Below, piece by piece: positions 54,781-64,000 of a stretch of 64,000 nt of DNA (the stretch's first letter is position 1; each line of letters opens with the position of its first letter). A model generated the notes under the pieces. That model searched no databases, had not been told where the DNA came from, and saw only the letters and a list, made by a program, of their open reading frames with translations. The stretch is from contig CM065651.1 in assembly GCA_033220425.1 (NCBI GenBank), positions 1,798,001 through 1,862,000 on the forward strand, given 5' to 3'. Source of the DNA: Lepraria neglecta. Lineage: Eukaryota > Ascomycota > Lecanoromycetes > Lecanorales > Stereocaulaceae. Position numbers and translations under genes: made by a program.

Positions 54781-56176
54781 ATGCGGCAAGAGCCACGAAC
54801 ACTTGTTTTGCCCCACCCTTACCTTGTGAGATACTACATTCGATCTGTGTCAAAAAATGAAGGGAGTGATGTCTTCCGTCTTTCGCTCGCCGAGAACCCC
54901 CCGATTTCGTGTTCTCTGGTCGACGACCTCCCTGAACCACTCCACCATCCGTCTTTGTCCTTCTCTGATCCATTAATCGACAAAAGGAGTCAAAAATTGC
55001 AAGAAGCAGACAATACGTCGTGGGCTCGTGCACTGCGGAGCCCAATTTCTATTTTGACATGGGACAAAGACGACAAACCAAGTCTGGGGCAGCTATGGCT
55101 TGTCGTTTATGCTCTCTTCACCCTCCGTCCCGAGTTAGAGACGATACAGCTCTCTTTGGCAGGGGATAATGCGGAACACCTGGCTGGTATGATGCTGGCT
55201 GTTGCTTTGGCGCTCGAATGTAAGTCGCCGGCAAACAGCCTGGAAACAGAGCAGAGTGGAGAAACTCCGGTAGGCTTGCTGCTGATCGTGCCTCAAAGCA
55301 CCTTCTGGCAAGGTGCAGGCTCTCCTCTTGGAGTACGGGCTCCTTGGGCCCCAGTGGCTCACGTCTGTCCGGGGCTACCAAAGTCACTAGAGGCTTTTCC
55401 GCTGGCCCCCCTCCAATACACCTTCACCACTGGGTTCCCAGAATCTCGCATTCATGCACGTCATCCTATACGACCCCTCAAGCCTGCTCCCGGTTCCATT
55501 GTCTACAGTCGATACATTCCGCATCTCGACGAGCTTTTCTCCATCGTAGCTCTTGACTACAAGAACAAGGAGCATCTAGCACTGTTCCACGAATGGCAAA
55601 ATGACCCGCGTGTGTCGAAAGCTTGGAACGAGACGGGCACTCTAGAAGAACATCAAAATTACTTGCGGCGAGCGCATGAAGACAGTCACATGCTTACCCT
55701 TCTGGCCAGGTTCGAGGCCGACTTCTTTGCATACTTTGAGGTCTACTGGGCGAAGGTTAGTTGGACAACGCTGCATTAGACCCCGAAGCTGAATGCTGAT
55801 ATCCATAACGTAGGAAGATCATGTCGGCGCTTATTACGACGCAGAAGACTATGATCGAGGACGACATTTCTTGGTAGGGAATGCACGTTTTCGCGGACCC
55901 CATAGAGCCAGTGTGTGGTGGGCTAGTCTGGTGCACTACCTATTTCTCGATGAACCTCGCACATCGTTCGTTGTTGGTGAGCCAAAGGCCACAAACAGCA
56001 CTGTACTTGGTTACGATTTCGCGAACGGCTTCAACATCGAAAAGCTCATCGATCTGCCACATAAACGATCGGCTTTGGTCAAGTGTAGCAGAGAGCGATT
56101 CTTCCAACTTTCTCCTTTCTCTTGGGATGGACAAGCAGAAATTGCAGATCACAGGAATCGAGCAGCCCGAGTTTGA
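54781..56176 (+). CDS. N5-hydroxyornithine acyltransferase (SidF/SidL-like GNAT)
   Basis: Transfers an acyl group from acyl-CoA to N5-hydroxyornithine, making the hydroxamate used by the NRPS. Two exons (54781-55755 and 55814-56176, a 58-bp intron GTTAGT...TAG) encode 445 residues. The N-terminal half is the variable SidF/SidL-like region. The C-terminal half is the IucB-type GNAT domain: FHEWQNDPRVSKAW, then YFEVYWAKEDHVGAYY, DYDRGRHFLVGNARFRGPHR, EPRTSFVVGEPKATNST and LPHKRSALV. It ends RAARV, which is not a peroxisomal targeting signal. Peroxisomal SidF-type enzymes carry one, so a cytosolic acetyl-type (SidL-like) role is slightly favoured; this is inference. The start is the first ATG in frame; the open frame extends upstream without one. 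It is co-located with the NRPS and sidA, so substrate supply and use are linked. Confidence 0.88.
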
Positions 56177-57026
56177 TAATTCATCATGACCAATCATCTT
56201 ATGGTGTGGTGCTCCTCACCGCTCCTCAGTTCTGGGCGGACAATTATTTTATTTTCACCCACCAGCGCCTCCTATTTAGCAGGGAATTACATCAGGCATC
56301 TATGTGGTTACACTACTAGCTCACCAGGTCTCGCTAAGCGTAAACGACCTCCCGGACTATTGCATGCTCCTGCATCATGTATGCGGTCATAATCCCCGCC
56401 TTGGCTCACATGCCGGCCTCTTCCCCATAGAGGCAAGAACTATCGTCGCCACTTCCACAACATGGTAGAAAGGAGTACGCCATTCAGAGAGAAAAGCAAA
56501 GCGACTGGCACGGATCCGTTGTCGGAGCTGTTTTAATCTGTAGCATATTGCAAGGCAGGTTATTGACCAGGGTAAGGTATTTTAAACCACACCCGACGTA
56601 TATTGATGCTCGTTTGGCGACTTTCCAAGAGCAGGAGAGCAACGTACCTAGACAGCCATCACATAGTGACGAGACAGGTGGAAGGTCGAGACTTGACATT
56701 TTTCCAACTATGGGTCAGTCGCGTAGCGGGGCACAGGCAAAGATTGCCCCTTCTTCCGTCTTCCGCCGAGTAGCCCATCAATTAGGGGTAGATGGATCCA
56801 CAAACGGTTTGACTCGATCTGCTTTCTTGGCCACTATCCGGCAATTTTTGCCGTTAAGACTTGAACAATGTCATATTGTCTCTTTTACGGGACATTCGAC
56901 TGGCACCCTACTCTGACTATTGCTGATTACGAGACCATCCTATTCCCTTCGAATACTCAACCATCGAGGGCTGCTACTACTTGCACGTCTGGTCCAGAGC
57001 GAATGCATTCCCAGTATTTCTAACAC
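56177..57026. other. Spacer between acyltransferase and ABC transporter remnant
   Basis: The frame at 56548-56916 reads QSRSGAQAKIAPSSVFRRV and has no domain I can name. It may be decayed coding DNA, since the neighbouring transporter is also decayed. No repeats seen. Confidence 0.35.
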
Positions 57027-60000
57027 GATGTCAACCAAGCCAGGCGGGAAGGCAACAGATGGTTATGACCAGAATAGCCCAAGTTCCAAAGGATGTGAGC
57101 ACAAAGACTATCAAATAACATGTTCGCGCCTCTGAGAGCTAATTGTTCTCGTCTCCTCACAGAAGAAGCCGAGGTTGCTATCGAATATTCGAGGGGCACT
57201 GGCCTTTGGGAACTGTTCTAGATTTTTTCACCTTCTGTTCCGGACCAGTCCAATCAAATTGGACGCCTTTTTGCTCGCTACTAGTAGCGTCGCAGCTGTA
57301 GCAGTCAGTATACCTTTCCACCTGCTCGGTATTCTCTTTGGAGAGCTCGTCGAGGAGCTAAACTCCGCCACATGTGATGCAGAGCGGGAACACAACAAGC
57401 AAGAATTGCTGTCCAGCGTCAATCGAAAGGTGCTTTTCATGGTCTATATAACCATCACCAATTTTGTGGCCATCTACGTTCATACTGGCTGCTGGACCCT
57501 CTTTGGAAAGCGTCTTGTTCATCGTTTGCGAAAGCGTTACTTTCGAAGTCTATTACGGCAAGAAATCACCTTCTTTGACAATCTTCCAGCGGGCGAGGTC
57601 TCTACTCGTTTGACTGACATCGAAACCATTCGAACCGGGACGTCCGAAAAGGTTGGAATTTGCGTCTCAAGTTTCTCATGTTCTTTTGGAGCTAACGGCA
57701 GTTGCCTTGGTAAAAAACGCGAGACTGGCAGGAATGCTGGTATCCCTGGTTCCTGCGTATTTCTTATGGCCACAATCGGTGGTAAATATGTTCGAAAATA
57801 CACAAGTCACATGTTAGATCACATTGCCGCCGCCTCATCAATCGCCTCGAAATCATTATCGAACGTGGCGTTGTTCCATGCTCTCGGGGCCAGTAAAAGG
57901 CTGGAAACCAAGTTTGCTTCGAACTTGGGCGAAGCACAAAAAGAAGGGCTGAAAAAGGCCGCAGCAGCCGCTACATAATTCGGCCTTCTTTTCTTCATTA
58001 CATGTTCTGCGAATGCACTTGCCTTTTGGCAAAGCAGCAGGACCATCGCCACCACTGTAGGCAGCAACGGTTCTGGAGTTACAGCTGAGGCGGTCTCTAC
58101 CGTCATTTTTCTACTTGTGCAAGGTATGCTCCTATAATTCGTACAAAGTCACCATCAGAATAATAACAGCATCTTTCATCATTAGTCAGGTGACACCTTT
58201 CTTGCAGATATTTGGTGTAGCTGCTGCATATGTGGAGAAGTTGCAAAGTCGATCTGGACCGCTCATCTAGCATTGATGGATTCTCTTCTACTAGTGGGAA
58301 GACTCTTAGTCCAGTACAGGGTACTATCACGTTTGAAAACGTGAATTTCCATTATCCATCGATGCCCACCGTTGATATTCTCCAAGACGTCTCTATACAT
58401 TTCCCGCCTGGCAAACACACGGCCATTGTAGGTCTGTTAGGTAGCGGTAAGTCTACCTACCATTGGCGCACTCATTGCAAAATTGTATGACCCCAATCAG
58501 GGTAAGATTATTTTGGATGGCCATGATATCCAGGATCTTAATGTGCGCCATTTACGAAGCTAAATTGGGGTTGTGCATCAAGACTCTTGGCTTCTAAATC
58601 GCTCGATTCTCGAAAAAATTGCCCATGGCCTTGTCAGCTCTTTGTCAGGGGCTCATGGCGACTATGAAGCGACTCCGCTGGGGCCTAGTCTGTCAGATCT
58701 TGTCGAAGCAGTGAGAGGAGGTCAGGAATTTCAAAGGTCGACCGTGACAAATATTGTGGATCTCGTCCGCGAAACTGCGACGCTGGCTGATGCGGATGGG
58801 TTCATTGGCAGTCTCGAACATTGATACGCTAAGATTGTTGGATCGAGATAGTGAGCTTAGCGGTGGTCAGAAGCAAAGAATTGACGAAAAAACTTTATCG
58901 CTCGATTCTGCTAGTGAACAGAACATCCAGACATCACTGAGACATGTTCTAAAAGGAAGAATTACCATATCAATTGCTCACCGACTGTCTACAGTTGAAG
59001 ATGCCGACAATATCATTGTCTTACGAGATGGTCAAACGATTGAGCAAGGCACGCACTCCGGTCTTCTTACGAAGGGAGGAATTTACGCGGGCATGGTGGG
59101 GACTCAAACCTTGCAATCGCCAAACCCGATAGTCTCTGCATGCTCGGAAGTGTCAACTATTAACGGCTCGCACGAAAAAATTTCGATGGTCACAAACAAG
59201 AGCCAGGACGTTGATAATGACGGTTCTACCAAGTCATAGGAGCACCTTGGAGGAGGGCAGAGTGAGCAAATGCGGAGGCCAGAAGTTCGCAGCGCTCGCT
59301 GTACTCAACACTGCGAGGAATTACGTCATACTCAGGACCTCATTTACTGTTCGTCTTCATAGGATTGTTTACGGCAGCTATCGTGGGAGGGACTTACTCT
59401 GGAGAAGCCGTCATTTTCGGTCACAACATTGGAAGTCTCAGCCCTTGCCGAGGTCCAAATATTCGTGCTGCTGGTAGCTTTCTCGGACTCCTATTCTTTG
59501 TCTTTCCTCTGCTCGCGTTCTTTGCAAATGTTGTGAGCGGATTGACTTTCGGATGGGTTGCCGAGAAGATAGTTTTCAAAGTGCGAGTGTTATCGTTCCG
59601 TTCCTTATTCCACCAAGATATTCAATGGCACAGCTCCAAGAATCGAACGCCCGCATTGCTCTTATCTTACATCTCTAGCGACCGAAATACACTAGCCGGC
59701 CTGTCTGGTACAGTCACTGGGACGGTTGTCGCAGTACTTGTCAATTTGTTCGCCGGCATCCTTCTGACACATATCATCCCCTGGAAAATTCTGGTTGTTC
59801 TACTTGCGACTCTACCGATACTACTTTACTCTGACATTATGCGTCTACGAGTGCTTCCACAGATTCAGTACAGACACCGCATAACATACGCCACTTCGGT
59901 CGGTATCACTGTCGAAGCGGTAGACTCGATTAAGACAGTTGCGAGCTTCTCCCTGGAAAGGGAGTTCTTTGCCGTGTACTGTCGATCCCTTGTGCGCCCT

Positions 60001-61115
60001 TATAGAGCCTGCTTTCGAGAAATAGTTTACACCAATTTTTAACTTACATGCGCCTACAGTGTGAGCAACCTAATCTACGCCTTAGCATACTGGTGCGGCG
60101 CCAAAAAAAATTATGCTGGGGTCTATTCGCAGACTCAGTTCTTTATCGTTCTTCCGGCATTGCTGTTCAGCGCGCAATCTTGTGGCAAAATATTTGCTCT
60201 TGCGCTCGATGTATCGAATGCTCGAGTCGCCTCTGCGAGACTTTTAGATCTCCTAGGTCTCGGCCCAACTGAATCCAGTGACGCTGCTGCCAAAAGTGAG
60301 AAATGCGAGAAAGACGTGGAAGCATGAGAGGGAGATTACATGCCAACCAAATTGTCACCCGAGCGGCCCGGCACCAGCACAATGTTCCAAGATGTTCGCT
60401 TCTCATAGCCTACTCGACCGCACATTGAGGTCTTACACGGCATCAACATCAATATTCTTCCAGAGCAATTCTGTGCCCTAGTGGGCCCGCGCGGCGCTGG
60501 AAAGTCCACGACGATATCATTGTTGGAGAAGTTCTACCGACCAAGTTCGGGAAGTGTTGAGGTTGAGGGAGAGATTTATTAGAGAACGAAGACACGTCTT
60601 TCCGCGACAATATATCCTTAGTGCCGAAAGATAGTACGTTTTTTGATGATACAATCTGGTTCAACATCGCCCTTGGAGCACGACTGGATCGCGAAGCTAC
60701 AGATGAAGAGATTGAAAACGCTTGCAGGCTGGCCAACATTCATGATCTTATAGCAGCTTTACCACAAGGTTATGATACCCGCTGTGGATCCAACGGAGAC
60801 CAATTCTCTGGGGGCCAGAAACAGCGTTTCGCAATCGCCCGCGCACTGATGCATCACCCACGTCTGCTTCTCCTTGACGAGTCTACCAGTGCTCTCGACG
60901 CGGAATTGGAGCAGCGATTTCAAGACTCTTTGGAAAAGATAATCAGCAGCATGACCATTTTTGCTATTGCCCATCGTCTCCATACGATACAGAAAGCACA
61001 ACAGATTTCCTGGATTGAAGGCGGACAATGTGTCGAGCAAGGCACCCATGCTGAACAGTTCCAGCGCAGTGCTTCTTACCGGGCCAATGCGCTTCCCCAA
61101 GCCCTTGGCTCTTAG
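57027..61115 (+). pseudogene. ABC exporter (MDR/ABCB type) pseudogene of the siderophore locus
   Basis: Pieces in all three frames spell a full-length two-TMD, two-NBD ABCB transporter like those linked to siderophore NRPS genes in other ascomycetes. Start MSTKPGGKATDG at 57027; TMD1 about 57175-58130 (RSLLRQEITFFDNLPAGEVS); NBD1 about 58320-59110 with Walker A GSGKST and signature ELSGGQKQR. TMD2 is about 59350-60200, and NBD2 about 60440-61115 has GAGKST, FSGGQKQRF and Walker B LLLLDESTSALDA. Many frameshifts and stops interrupt it. NBD1 runs from the signature straight into DSASEQ, having lost its Walker B segment. The NBD2 end alone stays open for 164 codons. I judge it non-functional. 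It lies between the acyltransferase and sidA, same strand. Confidence 0.85.
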
Positions 61116-61543
61116 CATTTAGGCGACTTCAAGGACTGTCCGACCGGCTTTGCGGGGACTTGTGAGAGTTCGGCCTCTGACAGGGGTAATAGTTGTTGAG
61201 GTGGTATTCTCGGGGATCATCGTATTGAAAGATACTTCTACGTGTACCAATCCCATGTGTGCAAGTGAAGATTGGGCCGGTGTCGGCCGCGACTGAGACG
61301 GTAGTCTTGCGCAGCTCCCCGACACCTTAGAACCATATTGATGTCACGTAAACACCATGTCTAGTGGGATTATGATAATGGCACTGTGCAGCGAGAACCC
61401 ACAACATCCCCCGGTTCTTTAACAGAGTTATCGGATCCGCCCCGCGTACTCTAGTGTATTGCGCGCTCAAGCCTCCTAAGGAGCTTAGCCTGGAATTATA
61501 ATCCTCCAAGCGGGTCTCAGCCGGCATCTGTCAGCTTTTTACT

Positions 61544-61552
61544 TTATCAGAT
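61544..61552 (-). promoter_or_regulatory. SreA-type GATA motif 1 upstream of sidA
   Basis: TTATCAGAT on the plus strand is ATCTGATAA on the minus strand, an exact match to ATCWGATAA, the extended site bound by the fungal GATA iron repressor SreA/SRE1/Sfu1. It lies about 300 bp upstream of the ATG, consistent with repression under iron sufficiency. Binding is inferred. Confidence 0.7.
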
Positions 61553-61575
61553 TAATAGATAACTCCGCTTTCGGC

Positions 61576-61584
61576 TTATCAGAT
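61576..61584 (-). promoter_or_regulatory. SreA-type GATA motif 2 upstream of sidA
   Basis: A second exact ATCTGATAA (minus strand), 32 bp from the first and about three helical turns away on the same face. Paired GATA sites are common in SreA-regulated siderophore promoters. Confidence 0.7.
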
Positions 61585-61854
61585 CATCAGATTACATCAG
61601 TTGACATCAGATTAATAGCTCGAAACTCTATTTAGGCGAAGGTCTTTTTCCTTTTTGACCCCAACCCCCTCCCTGAAGTTCAAACCAGCGCTGGACTCTT
61701 CCGCGCTGTCCCAGCTGTCAGACAGCTGCCGAGCCGCTACCAACACCATCCATTCGAACGCTTCTCTTAAAGCGCTTGTAGCAATAGAACACAGCCAAGG
61801 GTTTAAAAAAATACTTGCAAGCAACCTTCTAATAGCAGGCTATCCGATTTCTCC

Positions 61855-63434
61855 ATGGGTGGTAGCAGATCTTTGAGTGACAGCCAAGCGTATGTCGGTG
61901 AAGTCCCTCATCTGTCGCAGCAGCCCTCCAGCGTGCTGTCCAACAACGCGATGCCGTCAAAACCTGCTGATCAATCCCACCAAGCGGCAACTGGTCTGGA
62001 AGACCATGTTGATCTTGTTTGTGTGGGGTTTGGGCCTGCGTCGTTGGCTATAGCGGTGGCGCTTCATGATCGAGGAGTCAAGGCTAGAGTTCTCTTCACA
62101 GAGCGCCAGCGGAGTTTCAAATGGCACGCTGGTATGTTGCTTCCCAATGCCCGCATGCAGATATCGTTCATGAAAGATCTCGCAACTTTACGAGATCCTC
62201 GGTCAAAATTCACCTTTGTCAACTACCTCAAGTCCAAGAATCGTCTCGTTGCTTTCACGAACCTTTCAACCTTCCTTCCCTTGCGCGAGGAATATAACGA
62301 CTACTTGACCTGGTGTGCTTCGCACTTTGAGCAACATGTTCGCTACGGCCAAGAAACTATCTCCGTTTCACCAATGAAGAACCGCCAAGGAACTATCCAG
62401 TCATGGCGGGTGGTCTCCCAAGACGTCGATACAAATGACAGAAGCTTCATTACTGCAAGGCACGTTGTCGTTGCCGTTGGCGGAAAGCCCAAGATTCCTA
62501 GCGGCCTTTTAGATGACGGTCTCGACTCAAGAATCGTTCACTCTTCCGCATATTCGACCGTGGTTCCTACCATTCTCGCAGATACAGACAAAGTCTACGA
62601 TCTGGCTGTAATCGGTGGTGGCCAAAGTTCTGCAGAGATTTTCAATGACTTGCAGAACAGATTTCCAAATGCTCGAATTACCCTTTACATCGGTGCGTCC
62701 GCGCTGAAGCCTAGCGATGACAGTCCATTGTGAGTTGTTTAGGTACATTTGAATTAACAATACCTTAGACTAACACGTTGGTCTTTTTCCAGTGTCAATG
62801 AAATCTTTGACCCGGAACGAGTCAATACCTTCTACAATCTCCCGCACGAATCTCAGCAGAAGACCATCCTTAGCGACAAGTCCACGAACTACGGCGTGGT
62901 CCGACCAGAGCTGCTGGATCATATTTATGAGAGTATGTACCATCAACGCTTTCGTGAGCCGCATCAGAGCAAATGGCGATGCAAAATTGAGGCGTGGCGG
63001 GAAGTCGTCGGATACGACAAGCTACCGGACGGTCGTCTCCAGCTGAAATTGAAAAACACATCGAGTGGAGAGGTCAGCATGTCGGAGTCGAGCTTTGACT
63101 TGGCTATTGTTGGGACAGGATACGAGAGGAATGTTCACGAGACGCTATTGGCACCTGCTCGGGATCTTCTTCCATCAGATCGCTTTGTTGTCGGGAGGGA
63201 TTATCGACTTCAATTCCGAGAGGACGCTGTAGCGGGTGATTCTGGAATTTGGTTGCAGGGTTGCTGCGAGGACAGTCATGGTGTAGGTCTTGTGCTTCTA
63301 CAAGCTCTGAATGAATTTGATTGGCTGACCACAGACATCAACAGCTCAGTGACACCTTGCTGTCAATTCTTGCTGTGAGAGGTGGTGAGATGGTCGACTC
63401 GATATTTCCATCGCTTAGACAGACAAAGCTGTGA
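61855..63434 (+). CDS. sidA: L-ornithine N5-monooxygenase
   Basis: FAD- and NADPH-dependent enzyme that hydroxylates L-ornithine at N5, the committed step of hydroxamate siderophore synthesis. Three exons (61855-62729, 62793-63282, 63345-63434) give 484 residues, close to the usual 500. The FAD-binding turn VCVGFGPASLAIAVAL lies near residue 57. The substrate-loop region KWHAGMLLPNARMQISFMKD lies near 90, the NADPH-binding turn AVIGGGQSSAEIF near 255, DDSPFVNEIFDPE spans intron 1, and VGTGYERN lies near 400. The last intron restores the conserved C-terminus HGLSDTLLSILAVRGGEM; without it the frame would end in a non-family tail at 63378. The first ATG was taken; a second in-frame ATG at 61951 also precedes the FAD motif. 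Expected to be iron-repressed through the two upstream GATA sites. Confidence 0.94.
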
Positions 63435-64000
63435 TGTTTCTAGTGGGCAGAGTAGATCATTCGATTACAATGCCAAACAGAGGACTGCTGCAATGGAAGT
63501 ACAGTTGGAAATCTGCTTGTTCACCTAAAACCTTGATGTACAAAGACCAGCTTACCACAATCAAAGGCGGGGCTTGGGAAGTTTTAGGAAATCACAGTGG
63601 GACGATCTTTGGGGATCAGTAAAGTACGAAATGGATACATCTCCACGTGCCTACCACTTCTTACCTATTTGTATTACCTTAGGTCGTGACTATAATATGA
63701 TCAGTCTTTTCAGATCGTAGTACCTGTCGTCCAATATCGGAAGCTCCCAACCTCCATCTCATCAACACCCTCAAACACCCTTCCGCGCAAAGCTCACTGA
63801 CTGCATGTATACTCTCTCCCATATATATTTACTAAGGTCAGTCGATCGAGCAGCAGCTATCTTAGCCATCAAAATGAACATGGCTGCTATTTTGAAGCCC
63901 ACCAGCTATATTCTTAATGGGATGGTTTACTGATACAAAAAACTGTGTGAGTCTTCAAGATCAGACATTGTCAGCACGTTGGTGATCTCGGCGTTATTGA
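63435..64000. other. 3' intergenic stretch at window end
   Basis: Contains the sidA 3' region and AT-rich DNA. The frame at 63431-63622 overlaps the sidA stop and has no recognisable domain. Nothing else supported. Confidence 0.4.

Larger units (their letters stand above)
61116..61854 (+). promoter_or_regulatory. Upstream region of sidA
   Basis: 739 bp between the transporter remnant and the sidA start. The stretch 61540-61620 is packed with ATCAGAT words, including two exact iron-repressor-type motifs listed separately and one additional GATAA (61558-61562). The left part (61116-61500) has no recognisable feature. Confidence 0.6.

Noticed and set aside
55118-55387. Antisense frames in the acyltransferase
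   Set aside because: Shadows of a GNAT-domain gene with clear family motifs on the plus strand.
63283-63378. sidA ending at 63378 with the tail DINSSVTPCCQFLL
   Set aside because: A GTAGGT...CAG intron at 63283-63344 restores the conserved SidA C-terminus (LSDTLLSILAVRGGEM) and is preferred.
1-64000. tRNA, rRNA or other structured RNA genes
   Set aside because: None could be recognised by reading; a covariance-model scan (tRNAscan-SE, Infernal) would be needed to exclude them.

Overview
This is nuclear DNA from a filamentous ascomycete (Pezizomycotina). Genes have short GT-AG introns of about 50-80 bp. There is a hydroxamate siderophore NRPS locus, a NACHT-ankyrin protein and a HET-domain gene. 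Transposons carry the C-to-T / G-to-A, TpA-rich decay typical of repeat-induced point mutation (RIP). A dothideomycete or related class would fit, but I cannot fix the class from sequence alone.

Layout. (1) 1-10.4 kb, genic: mitochondrial-type formate dehydrogenase (5 exons), an Mso1-like exocytosis protein, a decayed small secreted Cys-rich gene, and a NACHT protein ending in 16 nearly identical 34-residue ankyrin repeats. (2) 10.4-28.4 kb, transposon island: a small LTR-flanked element interrupted by two terminal-inverted-repeat (TIR) elements, then a four-level nest. In the nest a pogo/Fot1-like DNA transposon (13393-28359) was split by a chromovirus (13578-27441), which was split by a second chromovirus (17618-24751), which was split by a long-TIR fold-back element (18514-19098). 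Target-site duplications could be read for all four levels. (3) 28.4-42.9 kb: ER glucosidase I (7 exons), a broken multi-pass membrane protein gene, a secreted zincin-like protein, a broken HET-domain gene, a small four-TM protein and an orphan STAND-type N-terminal domain. (4) 43-63.4 kb, siderophore locus: a 3690-residue intronless NRPS on the minus strand, a divergent GNAT-type hydroxyornithine acyltransferase, a heavily decayed two-NBD ABC transporter, and an L-ornithine N5-monooxygenase (sidA) with two exact SreA/GATA-type iron-repressor motifs upstream.

How the genes work together. The monooxygenase should make N5-hydroxyornithine, the acyltransferase should acylate it, and the NRPS should assemble the hydroxamate peptide. 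The NRPS order is (C-like)-A-T-C-A-T-C-T-C-T-C. That is one A-T-C module fewer than the three-A ferrichrome-type synthetases (SidC/NPS2), with the same terminal T-C-T-C. All three biosynthetic genes look intact while the linked transporter is a pseudogene. A 157-bp TIR element (MITE) sits in the NRPS/acyltransferase bidirectional promoter.

Limits: introns were placed by eye from splice sites and remembered family sequences. Family assignments are recognition, not searches.
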